A DNA stretch of 64,000 nt from Corynebacterium lubricantis DSM 45231 (GCF_000379425.1 NZ_KB902235.1:1-64000); one strand, 5' to 3'; positions 1 to 9,313 are shown, counted from the stretch's first letter. The notes: generated by a model from the letters alone, not told the origin. Made by a program: numbers and translations.

Positions 1-350
1 AGCTGGGATCGATCCGTCCGTTGGCACCGTCGGCGATTCCTACGACAACGCGTTGGCGGAAACGGTCAACGGTCTCTACAAGACCGAGCTGATCTATCCC
101 CACCGGCCGTGGGCGTCGGTTGGGGAAGTCGAGATCGCGACCCTTCGCTGGGTGTACTGGTGGAACAACCACCGCCTGCACGAGTCATTGGGATACATCA
201 CCCCACAAGAGATGGAAGACGCCTACTATCAACAATCACACGCCCAGCCGTTGGGCGTTCAATAAGCGGAACGAAAACCAGGACGCTTCATTGTGTATAG
301 CTAATTAGCTCGGTTCTTGGCCCAAAACGGTGCTAATTAGCTATACACAA
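1..350 (+). mobile_element. Right-hand end of an IS3-family insertion sequence (truncated by window edge)
   Basis: The interval holds the C-terminal part of an IS3-type transposase followed about 25 bases after its stop by a strong inverted repeat whose outer arm ends near 350. Placing the element's right end near 350 is inference: IS3-family ends start with 5'-TG, and the reverse complement of the outer arm reads TGTGTATAGCTAATTAGC. The left end, the rest of the transposase and the target duplication lie outside the window or cannot be recognised. Confidence 0.55.
2..265 (+). CDS. IS3-family transposase OrfB, C-terminal fragment (5' end outside window)
   Basis: The reading frame is open from the window edge and encodes the last part of an IS3-group integrase-type (DDE) transposase. 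The visible stretch begins with a GDSYDNALAETVNGLYKTEL motif, where the Glu of LAETVN matches the catalytic E of the DDE triad in this family. It continues with the conserved WWNNHRLHESLGY segment typical of IS3, IS2 and IS150-like enzymes. The first two catalytic aspartates are upstream of the window. The frame ends in a normal TAA with no visible disruption, so the gene may be intact. It lies tail to tail with pyc. Confidence 0.85.
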   Translation, partial: AGIDPSVGTVGDSYDNALAETVNGLYKTELIYPHRPWASVGEVEIATLRWVYWWNNHRLHESLGYITPQEMEDAYYQQSHAQPLGVQ

Positions 351-351
351 T
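290..351. repeat. Perfect 20-bp inverted repeat with 22-bp spacer
   Basis: The left arm (290-309, ATTGTGTATAGCTAATTAGC) and the right arm (332-351) are exact reverse complements. Each arm itself contains the near-palindrome GCTAATTAGC, so the site has nested symmetry. It could be the right terminal region of the IS element, a terminator-like hairpin for the transposase mRNA, or a protein binding site. No poly-T tract follows on either strand, which argues against a simple intrinsic terminator. Confidence 0.9.
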
Positions 352-392
352 TAGCCCAAGTGCCGCATCAGGCCACCCAAACACCGGATCAA

Positions 393-426
393 GCCCCCTT
401 CCCCAACCAAAGCAGCAAGAAGGGGC
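393..426 (-). terminator. Possible hairpin downstream of pyc
   Basis: On the minus strand, about 60 bases after the pyc stop, an arm GCCCCTTC can pair with GAAGGGG-GC across an 18-base loop, with one bulged G. There is no T-run after it, so it may be a weak or Rho-assisted terminator. Confidence 0.3.
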
Positions 427-487
427 CTGCCCGAGTCAGAATCAACTCGAACAGACCCCAAGGAACCAAGGCCCCGAAAAACGAACC

Positions 488-3400
488 CTAGCTAATCACG
501 GCAACCAGGTCCCCGCCTTCCACCTTGGTTGGCTGGCTCAGCGCAACGCGCTCAATCGTGCCGCCCACCGGTGCTGAAATTGTGGCTTCCATCTTCATGG
601 CCTCGATGGTGGCAATTGGGTCGCCAGCCTTGACTTCCTGGCCCACCTTCACGTTCGGGGTGACGGTGCCTGCGAACGGCGCTGCCACGTGGCCTGGCTT
701 GGACGAGTCTGCCTTCTCTACCTCGGCAACGGTGGAGTCGACGTTTTCGTCGCGAACCTTGATCGGACGGATCTGGCCGTTAACGGTCAGCACAACCTGG
801 CGCATGCCCTTCTCGTCTGCTTCGCCGACAGCATCCAGGCGCACGACCAGCGGGGTGGAGCCGGTGTTTGGCTCACCGTAGACCACGATGGTCTCCTCGC
901 CCTCGCGCAGACCGTAGAAGAAGGTCGAGTCGGACAAGGTGTCGGTGTAGCCGTACTTGCGGCGGTGCTCCAGGAACTCCTCGTACTGCTTCGGGAAGAG
1001 CAGCTTATCCAGGGCAGCACGGCGAACCTCGTGGTCGTCGGAAAGCAATTCCTCGCCGAGCTCTGCTGGGACCTCAACCAAGTGATGATTGATCTCGCCG
1101 CGGCCTGCGAGTGCCTTCTCGCGCAGCGGTGGCCAGCCTCCCGGAGGGGTACCGAGCTCGCCGGAGAGGAAGCCGATGACGGAATCCGGGATGTCGAATT
1201 TCTGCGGATCAGCCTCGAAATCGGCCGGATCAACGTTGGCACCCACCAGGTGCAGGGCGAGGTCGCCGACGACCTTGGAGGATGGGGTGACCTTGGTTGG
1301 GCGACCCAGCATCTTGTTCACGGCAGCGTAGCGATCTTCGATGAGCTCGAAGCGGTCCTCGAGGCCAAGTGCCTTTGCCTGCGTGCGCAAGTTGGAGAGC
1401 TGACCACCTGGAATCTCGTGCTGGTAAACGCGACCGGTAGGTCCCGGAATGCCGGACTCAAATGGTGCGTAGACCTGGCGCACGGCCTCCCAGTAAGGCT
1501 CCATGTCGGCGACAGCCTTCTCGGAAATGCCGGTGTCGCGATCCGTGTTCGCAAACGCTGCAACCAGCGCGGACATGGATGGCTGCGAGGTGGTGCCAGC
1601 CAGCGGTGCGGAGGCAACGTCGACGGCGTCGGCGCCTGCTGCTGCAGCAGCGAGGTAAGTGGCCAACTGACCGCCGGCGGTGTCGTGGGTGTGCACGTGG
1701 ACGGGCAGGTCGAATTCCTTGCGCAGCGCGGTCACCAGGGTGCGGGCGGCCTCTGGACGCAGCAGGCCTGCCATGTCCTTGATGGCAATGATGTGGGCAC
1801 CGGAGTTGACGATTTCCTCAGCCAGCTTCAGGTAATAGTCCAGCGTGTAGATATCCTCGGCTGGGTTGAGCAGGTTGCCCGAGTACGCCATGGCTACCTC
1901 GGCGACGGTGGTGCCGGTTTCCAGCACGGCGTCGATGGCTGGGCGCATCTGGGACACGTCGTTGAGCGCGTCGAAGATGCGGAAGATGTCAATGCCCGAC
2001 GATGCCGCTTCCTTGACGAAGGACTTGGTCACGGACTCTGGGTACGGGGTGTAGCCCACGGTGTTGCGACCACGCAGAAGCATCTGGATGTTCACGTTCG
2101 GCATGGCCTCGCGCAGGATGTCCAGGCGCTCCCAAGGAGATTCGTGCAGGAAGCGCATAGCAACGTCGTAGGTTGCGCCGCCCCAAGCCTCAACAGAAAG
2201 CAGTTCTGGGGTGAGGTAACCGGTGTGCTTTGCAGCGGCGAACAGGGTCTTGGTGCGCACACGCGTAGCCAACAAAGACTGGTGTGCGTCGCGGAAGGTC
2301 GTCTCGGTAACGGCAAGTGCGGACTGGTTGCGCAGCTTCTCAGCGAACGCCTTTGGGCCGAGCTCGAGGAGCTCGTCACGGGAACCGCGAGGGATCGCAT
2401 CGTATTCCCACTTTGGCAGCTTGTCGGAAGGACGCACGGTTGCTGGGTGCGCGCCGTTGGGCTGGTTCACGGTGGTCTCGGCCAAGTAATCCAGGATGCG
2501 ACCAGCTTCGTCGGTGGCAGGAGGCGCCTCAAGCAGGTGGATGTGCTCGGCGATGAAGCCGGTGGCAATGCGCTTTTCCTTGAAGTCTGCCTCGTTGAGC
2601 AGGGCACGCAGAAAGCCAATGTTGGTGGACACACCGGAGACGGTGAACTCGTTGAGTGCGCGCTGGGCACGTGCCACGGCAGTGGCGAAATCGGAGCCGC
2701 GGCAGGTCATCTTCACCAGCAACGAATCGAAGTTCGGGGTGATCTCGGTACCCACAGATACGGAACCGTCCAGGCGCACTCCAGCGCCACCTGGGGAACG
2801 GTAACCAGTAATGGTGCCGGAATCTGGGCGGAAGCCGTTGTTCGGGTCCTCGGTGGTGATACGGCACTGCAGGGCGGCACCGGTAACCTTAATGTCTTCT
2901 TGGCGCAGGTCAAGCTCCTCTAGCGTTGCCCCGGCTGCGATGTAGAGCTGGGACTTCACAATATCCACGCCGGTGACCTCTTCGGTCACCGTGTGCTCTA
3001 CCTGCACGCGAGGGTTCATCTCGATGAAAACGTGGTTGCCGTTCTCGTCGACAAGGAACTCAACGGTGCCGGCACCCTCATACTTGATGTGCTGGCAGAA
3101 CTTCACTGCGTCGGCGCAGATCTCGTCGCGAAGCGCTGCGTCGATGTGCTGTGCCGGAGCGATCTCTACCACCTTTTGGTGGCGGCGCTGCAGCGAGCAA
3201 TCGCGCTCGTAGAGGTGGATCACGTTGCCCTGGGCATCGGCGAGGATCTGCACCTCGATGTGCTGCGGGTTGATCACGGCCTGCTCAACGTAGACGGCAG
3301 GGTCGCCGAATGCGGCCTCAGCTTCGCGGGAGGCCTCGGTGGCTAGGCGCTCAACGTCTTCTAGCTTTTCGACGAAGCGCATTCCTCGCCCACCGCCGCC

Positions 3401-3901
3401 GGCGACAGCCTTGACGAAGACTGGGAACTGGAAATCCTTCGCCCACTCGGCAAGCTGCTTCGGATCATCCGATGGCTCGGAGTCGTGGAGCACTGGCAGG
3501 CCAGCCTCCTGAGCCGCATGAACAGCAGCCGACTTATCGCCGGTCAGGTCCAAGGTCTCGGCGGTGGGGCCAATGAACTTGATACCGTTTTCCTTGCACT
3601 TACGTGCCAGATCGGCGCGCTCGGAGAGGAAGCCATAGCCCGGGTAAACGGCGTCCGCGCCGGACTTCTTCGCGGCACGGATCACCTCGTCAATGTCGAG
3701 GTAGGCCTTGACGGGCTGGCCTTCGACACCAATGCGGATCGCCTCATCGGCAAAGGGGCGGTGGAAGGAGTTGCGGTCTTCCTTCGGGTAGACGGCAACG
3801 GTTTTCGCGCCGGTTTCAAAAGCTGCGCGGAATGCGCGCACCGCGATTTCGCCGCGGTTGGCCACAAGGACCTTGTTGAACGAAGGCAAGGATGATGCCA
3901 T
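488..3901 (-). CDS. pyc: Pyruvate carboxylase
   Basis: This biotin enzyme carboxylates pyruvate to oxaloacetate with ATP and bicarbonate, the main anaplerotic step in Corynebacterium growing on sugars or lactate. The 1137-residue length matches single-chain pyruvate carboxylases. An N-terminal biotin carboxylase domain starts at VLVANRGEIAVRAF (residue 11) and has the glycine-rich ATP-grasp loop GGGGRG (168-173). A central carboxyltransferase domain carries WGGATYDVAMRFL. The C-terminal biotinyl domain has EAMKM, with Lys1103 as the expected biotin site. The ATG at 3901 follows a GGAAAGGAATAACC-like ribosome binding region. The gene stands alone, with prpC upstream on the same strand. Confidence 0.97.
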   Translation of the reverse strand: MASSLPSFNKVLVANRGEIAVRAFRAAFETGAKTVAVYPKEDRNSFHRPFADEAIRIGVEGQPVKAYLDIDEVIRAAKKSGADAVYPGYGFLSERADLARKCKENGIKFIGPTAETLDLTGDKSAAVHAAQEAGLPVLHDSEPSDDPKQLAEWAKDFQFPVFVKAVAGGGGRGMRFVEKLEDVERLATEASREAEAAFGDPAVYVEQAVINPQHIEVQILADAQGNVIHLYERDCSLQRRHQKVVEIAPAQHIDAALRDEICADAVKFCQHIKYEGAGTVEFLVDENGNHVFIEMNPRVQVEHTVTEEVTGVDIVKSQLYIAAGATLEELDLRQEDIKVTGAALQCRITTEDPNNGFRPDSGTITGYRSPGGAGVRLDGSVSVGTEITPNFDSLLVKMTCRGSDFATAVARAQRALNEFTVSGVSTNIGFLRALLNEADFKEKRIATGFIAEHIHLLEAPPATDEAGRILDYLAETTVNQPNGAHPATVRPSDKLPKWEYDAIPRGSRDELLELGPKAFAEKLRNQSALAVTETTFRDAHQSLLATRVRTKTLFAAAKHTGYLTPELLSVEAWGGATYDVAMRFLHESPWERLDILREAMPNVNIQMLLRGRNTVGYTPYPESVTKSFVKEAASSGIDIFRIFDALNDVSQMRPAIDAVLETGTTVAEVAMAYSGNLLNPAEDIYTLDYYLKLAEEIVNSGAHIIAIKDMAGLLRPEAARTLVTALRKEFDLPVHVHTHDTAGGQLATYLAAAAAGADAVDVASAPLAGTTSQPSMSALVAAFANTDRDTGISEKAVADMEPYWEAVRQVYAPFESGIPGPTGRVYQHEIPGGQLSNLRTQAKALGLEDRFELIEDRYAAVNKMLGRPTKVTPSSKVVGDLALHLVGANVDPADFEADPQKFDIPDSVIGFLSGELGTPPGGWPPLREKALAGRGEINHHLVEVPAELGEELLSDDHEVRRAALDKLLFPKQYEEFLEHRRKYGYTDTLSDSTFFYGLREGEETIVVYGEPNTGSTPLVVRLDAVGEADEKGMRQVVLTVNGQIRPIKVRDENVDSTVAEVEKADSSKPGHVAAPFAGTVTPNVKVGQEVKAGDPIATIEAMKMEATISAPVGGTIERVALSQPTKVEGGDLVAVIS

Positions 3902-4075
3902 GGAAGGTTATTCCTTTCAAGGATCCCACCGCACCTGAAGTCTTAGGGTTGGCTTAGGGCTGTGGGAGGTTTTCAGCAATATGTGTAATAAGAGTCTAAC
4001 GTTACTTAGGCGATCGCAAGTGATGTATTGCTCAGCGGGACCGCCGAAGTGATACAGATGTGAGGCAAAAAGTGT

Positions 4076-4120
4076 GCCCCTGCCGAGATCACCTCGCGGG
4101 GAAGGATCGTCGACAGGGGC
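4076..4120 (-). terminator. Intrinsic terminator of the prpDBC operon
   Basis: On the minus strand, just after the prpC stop, GCCCCTG-CGA pairs with TCG-CAGGGGC around a long loop. The run ACACTTTTTGCC follows, giving a T-tract. This separates the prp operon from pyc, which lies downstream on the same strand. Confidence 0.7.
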
Positions 4121-4138
4121 GATTCGAGCGGGTGAGAA

Positions 4139-5278
4139 TTACTTCTCGATGTGACGCTCAGCTGGGCCGTTGTACGCTGCCAGCGGGCGGATCAGGGAGT
4201 TGTTCTCGTACTGCTCCAGGATGTGCGCGGTCCAGCCGGTGATACGGCTCATCACGAACAGCGGGGTGAAGAATGGGATATCGAAGCCCATGATGTAGTA
4301 CGCAGGACCTGCGGGGAAGTCCAGGTTCGGGCGGATCTTGATCGAGGTGTTCTCGTACATGGTCTTTGCCATGATGTCGTACATCTCGACCCACTTCTGG
4401 GAGCCCTCGTGCTCGGAAGCGAGCTTCTTGAAAGCAGCTTCCATGGTTGGGACGCGGGAGTCGCCCTTCTTGTACACGCGGTGACCAAAGCCCATGACGA
4501 GCTCCTTGTTGGCCAGCTTGTCCTTGCACCACTGCTCAGCGTTAGCTGGGTCGTCGACCTCGATCATGTTGTACATGACGGCCTCGTTGGCGCCACCGTG
4601 CAGTGGGCCCTTGAGAGCGCCAACAGCACCGGTGAGAGCGGACCAGGTATCAGCCTGGGTGGAGGTGATCACGCGAGCGGTGAAGGTAGACGCGTTGAAG
4701 GAGTGCTCAGCGTAGAGGATCATCGACTTCTCGAAGCACTCAACATCGCCTGGCTTGTTCACTGGGGAATCTGGGCCGTCGCCGAAGACCATCCAGAGGA
4801 AGTTCTCGGAGAAACCGCGGGTTGGGTCTGGCTTGATGTAGCCCTCGCCGCGGCGACGACGGATATCCAGCGCCACGATGGTCGGGATCTTCGCCAGCAG
4901 GGAGCGAGCGATGTTGCGGATGTGATCCGCGTTCGGGGTGAAGTGCTCCTTGTCCTGGGTGCCCAGGTAGGAAATCGCGCTGCGCAGCACGTCCATTGGG
5001 TGGCAATCCTGTGGCATGGACTCGATGACGCGGATGGTGTCCTCGTCGAGCTCACGGTTGTCCCAGCAGCCCTGCTGGAATTCCTTCAGCTGCTCTTCGG
5101 TTGGAAGTTCGCTGTTCCACAGCAGGTATGCGACCTCTTCGAAGGTGCAGTTCTCTGCGAGTTCCTGGACTGGGTAGCCGCGGTAGAGCAGCGAGTTGGT
5201 CTCAGGGTTGACCTTGGAAATAGCGGTGTAGTCAGCGTAGACGCCGGCTAGGCCCTTCTTGATATCTGGCTCAGTCAT
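4139..5278 (-). CDS. prpC: 2-methylcitrate synthase
   Basis: The product is a citrate-synthase-fold enzyme that condenses propionyl-CoA with oxaloacetate to 2-methylcitrate. At 379 residues it has the short form typical of bacterial methylcitrate synthases rather than the longer hexameric citrate synthase GltA. The usual catalytic residues are visible: His227 in GPLHGGAN, His266 in MGFGHRVY and Asp320 in PNLDFPAG. The ATG at 5278 is preceded by AGGAGCATCAAC, a good ribosome binding site. It is the last gene of prpD-prpB-prpC. Some citrate synthase side activity is possible, as known for corynebacterial PrpC enzymes, but the operon context fixes the primary role. Confidence 0.95.
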   Translation of the reverse strand: MTEPDIKKGLAGVYADYTAISKVNPETNSLLYRGYPVQELAENCTFEEVAYLLWNSELPTEEQLKEFQQGCWDNRELDEDTIRVIESMPQDCHPMDVLRSAISYLGTQDKEHFTPNADHIRNIARSLLAKIPTIVALDIRRRRGEGYIKPDPTRGFSENFLWMVFGDGPDSPVNKPGDVECFEKSMILYAEHSFNASTFTARVITSTQADTWSALTGAVGALKGPLHGGANEAVMYNMIEVDDPANAEQWCKDKLANKELVMGFGHRVYKKGDSRVPTMEAAFKKLASEHEGSQKWVEMYDIMAKTMYENTSIKIRPNLDFPAGPAYYIMGFDIPFFTPLFVMSRITGWTAHILEQYENNSLIRPLAAYNGPAERHIEK

Positions 5279-5311
5279 GTTGATGCTCCTAAAGAAATTT
5301 GCTCAAGTGCT

Positions 5312-6232
5312 TTATTCAAATGTGGACTTGTAGGAATCCAGCGAGTAGGTAAATACCTGCTGGTCGAACTGGTTGTACTTTTCGTAGTCGACCAATTCGT
5401 ACAAGCGGGAACGGTGCTGCATCTTGTCGAGCCAAGGCACCTGGGTACCAGTAGCAGAGATGTCGCGCAGCATTTCCTCGGTAGCGCCCATGGCGATGCG
5501 TAGGGTGGTCACCGGCCAGATCACGGCGTTGTAGCCAAGGTCTTCCAGCGTTTGGGCGGACAGAAGCTCGGTTTTTCCGAACTCGGTCATGTTTGCAAGC
5601 AGTGGGATGTCGACTGCCTTGCGGAACTTCTCGAAGTCTGCGGGTGAGTACAGAGCTTCGGTGAAGATCATGTCGGCGCCTGCGTCGGCGTATGCCTTCG
5701 CGCGCTCGATGGCGTTGTCGATGCCTTCGATGCCAGCTGCGTCCGTACGGGCACAGATGACGAAGGTGTCGTCGCGACGCTCATTGACCGCTGCGGTGAT
5801 GCGGCGAACCATCAGGTCCTGCGGGACAACTTCCTTGCCGTCGAGGTGGCCGCAACGCTTCGGGTTGACCTGGTCCTCGAGGTGGAAACCGGCGATGCCT
5901 GCGTCCTCAAACTCGGAGATGGTGCGTGCGGCGCTCATTGGCTCGCCGAAGCCGGTGTCGGCGTCGACCAGGATGGGCAGGTTGGTGGCGCGTGCGATCT
6001 GGCGGGAGCGACCGGCAACCTCGGTAAGCGTGGTCAGGCCGATGTCTGGCAGGCCAAGGTCGTTGGCGAGCACGGCGCCCGAGACGTAGACGCCTTCAAA
6101 TCCGCCGATGTCTTCGATCAACTTCGCAACCAGTGGGCTAAAGGCACCCGGCAGCTTGGTAATCGTGGAGGAATTCAGGGAGTCGCGCAGTGCTTGGCGG
6201 CGTTCGGTTGGTGTCTTTGCAGACGAGAACAT
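5312..6232 (-). CDS. prpB: 2-methylisocitrate lyase
   Basis: This enzyme cleaves 2-methylisocitrate to pyruvate and succinate, the carbon-yielding step of the methylcitrate cycle. The 306-residue protein shows the isocitrate-lyase superfamily signature: the metal-binding segment LVDADTGFGEP (Asp90, Asp92) and the catalytic loop KRCGH (125-129, Cys127). Its ATG directly abuts the stop of prpD (TAAATG), so translation is probably coupled. The pyruvate produced can be used by the neighbouring pyruvate carboxylase. Confidence 0.95.
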   Translation of the reverse strand: MFSSAKTPTERRQALRDSLNSSTITKLPGAFSPLVAKLIEDIGGFEGVYVSGAVLANDLGLPDIGLTTLTEVAGRSRQIARATNLPILVDADTGFGEPMSAARTISEFEDAGIAGFHLEDQVNPKRCGHLDGKEVVPQDLMVRRITAAVNERRDDTFVICARTDAAGIEGIDNAIERAKAYADAGADMIFTEALYSPADFEKFRKAVDIPLLANMTEFGKTELLSAQTLEDLGYNAVIWPVTTLRIAMGATEEMLRDISATGTQVPWLDKMQHRSRLYELVDYEKYNQFDQQVFTYSLDSYKSTFE

Positions 6233-7744
6233 TTAGAAGATCCCTTCAGGGGTTTCTGGTGCCTGTGCGAGAGCTTCGTCGGTGACAACGATGTTCAGCT
6301 CGTTCAGGTCGGTCAGGTTTTCCAGGTTCTGTGCAGCGGCAAGGAAGCGCTCCTGCTCCTCTTCGGAGACGAGGCCCTTAGCCAGGGTGCGGAACTTGTT
6401 GATGTACTGCTCACGAGCGAATGGGCGGGCACCGAGTGGGTGTGCGTCAGCAACAGCCATCTCGTCTTCGACGACGGTGCCGTCCTTGAAGGTGATGACA
6501 GCCTTGGCGCCGAATGCCTTCTCTGCTGGGTCGTGGGTGTGGTAGCGACGGGTCCACTCTGGGTCCTCGACGGTGGACACCTTGTGCCACAGCTCAACGG
6601 TGTCTGGGCGGCCTGCGCGCTCTGGTGCGTAGGAGTCAACGTGGTGCCAGGTGCCGTCCTGGAGAGCGACGGTGAACATGTACATGATGGAGTGATCCAG
6701 GGTCTCGCGGGACGCGGTTGGATCCATCTTCTGTGGGTCGTTGGCGCCGGTGCCGATGACGTAGTGGGTGTGGTGCGAGGTGTGCAGCACGATGGACTCG
6801 ATGTCCTCGGTTGCCAGGCCCTTTTCTTCCAGGGTGGACTTCATGCGGCGAGCCAGGTCGATTGGTGCCTGTGCCTGGTACTCCGCGGAGTGCTCCTTGG
6901 TGTAGGTCTCCAGGATGGCGCGCTTTTCTTCGCCGTCTGCTGGCAGTGGCACGGTGTAGGTGTGCTCTGGGGAGTGCAGCATCCATGCGATGAAGCCGTC
7001 TTCACCTTCCCAGATTGGAGCTGGTGCGCCCTCGCCGCGCATTGCACGATCAACGGACTCGATGGCCATCTTGCCTGCGAATGCAGGAGCAGATGCCTTC
7101 CAGGAGGAGATCAGGCCCTTGCGGGACTGGCGGGTTGCGGTGGTGGTGTGCAGCGCCTGGCCGACAGCCTGGTAGATGGTGTCGATGTCCAGGTCCAGCA
7201 TGGTTCCGATACCAGCGGCAACGGATGGGCCGAGGTGTGCGACGTGGTCGATCTTCCACTCGTGCAGGCAGATGCCCTTGACCAGGTTGACCTGGATTTC
7301 GTAGCCGGTTGCAATACCGCGGATCAGGGTCTTGCCGTCGAGGCCCTTGTGCTGTGCGACAGCGATCATTGGAGGAATGTTGTCGCCTGGGTGGGAGTAC
7401 TCGGCAGCCAGGAAAGTGTCGTGGTAGTCGAGCTCGCGCACTGCGGTGCCGTTGGCGAATGCTACCCACTCAGCGGAGTAGTTGCCCTCAACGCCGAAGA
7501 TCTTTGCACCGTTCTCGGTGACTGGGTGTGCCTGTGCGATGACGCGGGCGGAGGTGACTGGGCGGCGTGGTACGGAAGCCACTGCCACAGAAGCGTTGTC
7601 GATGATGCGGTTAATGATCATGTCGACGGTGTCAGCAGGCACCTCGACTGGGTCAGCTGCGACCTTTGCCACCTTGTAGGCAAAGTGCTCTTCGTACGGG
7701 AAGTCCTCTGCAGACTTGTGCGTGCGAATCTCGTGGTTGATCAT
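6233..7744 (-). CDS. prpD: 2-methylcitrate dehydratase
   Basis: PrpD dehydrates 2-methylcitrate to 2-methyl-cis-aconitate; an aconitase then rehydrates it. The 503-residue product belongs to the MmgE/PrpD family along its whole length, with conserved stretches such as [16 protein letters not shown] and [14 protein letters not shown] near residues 95-130. It is the first gene of the operon, and its ATG is preceded by AGAGAGG at good spacing. Transcription starts in the 240-bp region shared with divergent prpR. Confidence 0.95.
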   Translation of the reverse strand: MINHEIRTHKSAEDFPYEEHFAYKVAKVAADPVEVPADTVDMIINRIIDNASVAVASVPRRPVTSARVIAQAHPVTENGAKIFGVEGNYSAEWVAFANGTAVRELDYHDTFLAAEYSHPGDNIPPMIAVAQHKGLDGKTLIRGIATGYEIQVNLVKGICLHEWKIDHVAHLGPSVAAGIGTMLDLDIDTIYQAVGQALHTTTATRQSRKGLISSWKASAPAFAGKMAIESVDRAMRGEGAPAPIWEGEDGFIAWMLHSPEHTYTVPLPADGEEKRAILETYTKEHSAEYQAQAPIDLARRMKSTLEEKGLATEDIESIVLHTSHHTHYVIGTGANDPQKMDPTASRETLDHSIMYMFTVALQDGTWHHVDSYAPERAGRPDTVELWHKVSTVEDPEWTRRYHTHDPAEKAFGAKAVITFKDGTVVEDEMAVADAHPLGARPFAREQYINKFRTLAKGLVSEEEQERFLAAAQNLENLTDLNELNIVVTDEALAQAPETPEGIF

Positions 7745-7874
7745 TGATGACCTCTCTGTGGGGGAATCAGTGTGAATACGGTTTCTTCGAGCCGAGCTAG
7801 AAGACCGAGCTAGAAACCCGTAAATACGGATTTACGTGCGGTTTCTGCGTTGAATGTCATAGTAGTCAGAATGT

Positions 7875-7890
7875 TGTGTCACACGTCACG
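7875..7890. promoter_or_regulatory. GlxR/CRP-like half-palindromic box
   Basis: TGTGT-N6-TCACG matches 8 of 10 fixed positions of the corynebacterial GlxR (CRP) consensus TGTGA-N6-TCACA. It sits in the prpD-prpR divergent region. cAMP-dependent control of prp genes would fit general knowledge of the GlxR regulon. The assignment rests on motif similarity alone. Confidence 0.35.
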
Positions 7891-7924
7891 GTTAAGTGTG
7901 TGTAAAGTTGTGGCATGAGTTAGT

Positions 7925-7938
7925 AAACTTTGTAAAAT
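7925..7938. promoter_or_regulatory. Candidate PrpR/RamB-type operator
   Basis: AAACTTTGTAAAAT resembles the AAAGTTTGCAAA-type motifs bound by RamB and PrpR family regulators. It lies about 50 bp before the prpR start, and a related AAAGTTGTGG stretch occurs a few bases upstream. The position between divergent promoters is right for autoregulation and prpDBC activation. Confidence 0.35.
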
Positions 7939-7984
7939 CTGTGAAAGATACAGGTCAGGCAAGGAAAAGGACGGCGAGGCACCA

Positions 7985-9313
7985 ATGAGCAAGCTCTTCG
8001 CGGGGGCACGGATCCACACGCTTCGGAAGCACCATGAGCTCACCCAGGTGGACATGGCCCGTCAGCTCGGCATTTCCACGAGCTATCTCAATCAGTTGGA
8101 AAATGATCAACGCCCACTGACCGCCACGGTGTTGATGCAGCTCACGGACTCTTTCGGTGTCGAGGCGTCGTATTTTTCCAGCGAGCACGACATCCGCACG
8201 GTCAACGAACTCGCCGAAATCCTCCCCGACATCCCCACCGAGGAGCTCAGCGATTTCGCCGCGCGCTTCCCCGCCCTGGCGCACCAGGTTTTACAACTTC
8301 CGCAACACGTCGGTGAGAACACGATCCACCCCTACGAGGTCGTGCGCGACTTCTTCTACGATGCGAATAACTATTTCCACGAGCTCGATACCGCCGCCGA
8401 GGACTTCGCCACGTGGGCCGGCTCCCCCCAGATCCGGCTCACGCGCATCGCCACCGCGCTCGATACCAACTTCGATGTCACCGTCCGCTTCAATCAACCG
8501 ACCGGCGGGCTGCGCCGCGTCTACGATCCGGTACTACGAGAACTGCGCCTCCTGCCCGGAATGACAGAGGCGCAGCAGTGCTTCGAGTTGGCGTTTCAGC
8601 ACGGTTTAATGAAAGAAGCATCGCTTATCGACGATTACGTGGATGGCCTACCGTCGGAGGAAACAAAGGAAATCGCCCGGCTGGGCCTCGCCCAGTACTA
8701 CGCGGCTGCGGTGGTCATGCCTTATGGGGTGTTCTTGGCGCAGGCAGAGCGCACCCGCTACGACATCGATCTCATTGCAGCACGTTTTGGCACGAGCTTC
8801 GAGTCCACCTGCCAGCGCCTCTCTACGCTACAGCGACCGGGTTCGCGCTCGGTCCCGTTTTTCTTTGTGCGCACGGATCGCGCGGGCAATATTTCGAAGC
8901 GGCAATCGGCAACGTCGTTTCACTTCTCGCGCACCGGCGGCGGGTGCCCGTTGTGGGTGGTCCACCGCGCGTTTGAAACTCCGAACCGCATCACCAGGCA
9001 GGTCGCTGCGATGCCTGATGGGCGCACATATTTGTGGATCGCGCGCATGGTTCAAGGCTCTGCCCGCGGGTTCGGCACTCCCGCGAAGGAGTTCGCGGTG
9101 GGGCTGGGCTGTGACCTCGACCAGGCGCACCGCCTGGTCTATTCCGACCAGCTGAACTTAAGCCCGCAGTCCGCCATGCCCATTGGGCCTGGGTGCGGGA
9201 CCTGCCAGCGCGAGGAATGCGTCCAGCGCGCCTTCCCAGTGGAGGGTCGAAAAGTCTCGCTCGATCTCAACCTCACCACCGAACTGGCTTATCGGACGGT
9301 GCGTGACAGCTAA
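7985..9313 (+). CDS. prpR: Transcriptional regulator PrpR of the methylcitrate cycle
   Basis: This 442-residue regulator belongs to the RamB/PrpR family (short-chain fatty acyl regulators). An XRE helix-turn-helix occupies about residues 8-62 (LTQVDMARQLGISTSYLNQL). An IrrE-like middle domain follows without an HExxH motif, so no protease activity is expected, and a DUF2083-type C-terminal domain ends the protein. Cys321, Cys404, Cys407 and Cys412 form a C...CxxCx4C pattern; an Fe-S cluster is reported for the mycobacterial homologue. Divergence from prpDBC supports its role as activator of propionate catabolism. Its TAA overlaps the lpdA stop. Confidence 0.9.
   Translation: MSKLFAGARIHTLRKHHELTQVDMARQLGISTSYLNQLENDQRPLTATVLMQLTDSFGVEASYFSSEHDIRTVNELAEILPDIPTEELSDFAARFPALAHQVLQLPQHVGENTIHPYEVVRDFFYDANNYFHELDTAAEDFATWAGSPQIRLTRIATALDTNFDVTVRFNQPTGGLRRVYDPVLRELRLLPGMTEAQQCFELAFQHGLMKEASLIDDYVDGLPSEETKEIARLGLAQYYAAAVVMPYGVFLAQAERTRYDIDLIAARFGTSFESTCQRLSTLQRPGSRSVPFFFVRTDRAGNISKRQSATSFHFSRTGGGCPLWVVHRAFETPNRITRQVAAMPDGRTYLWIARMVQGSARGFGTPAKEFAVGLGCDLDQAHRLVYSDQLNLSPQSAMPIGPGCGTCQREECVQRAFPVEGRKVSLDLNLTTELAYRTVRDS

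Noticed and set aside
689..2923. Long open frame on the plus strand opposite pyc (over 700 codons)
   Set aside because: It mirrors the codon bias of pyc in the antisense frame, has no recognisable domain and no ribosome binding site. Similar shadows occur opposite prpC, prpD, lpdA, icd and guaB.
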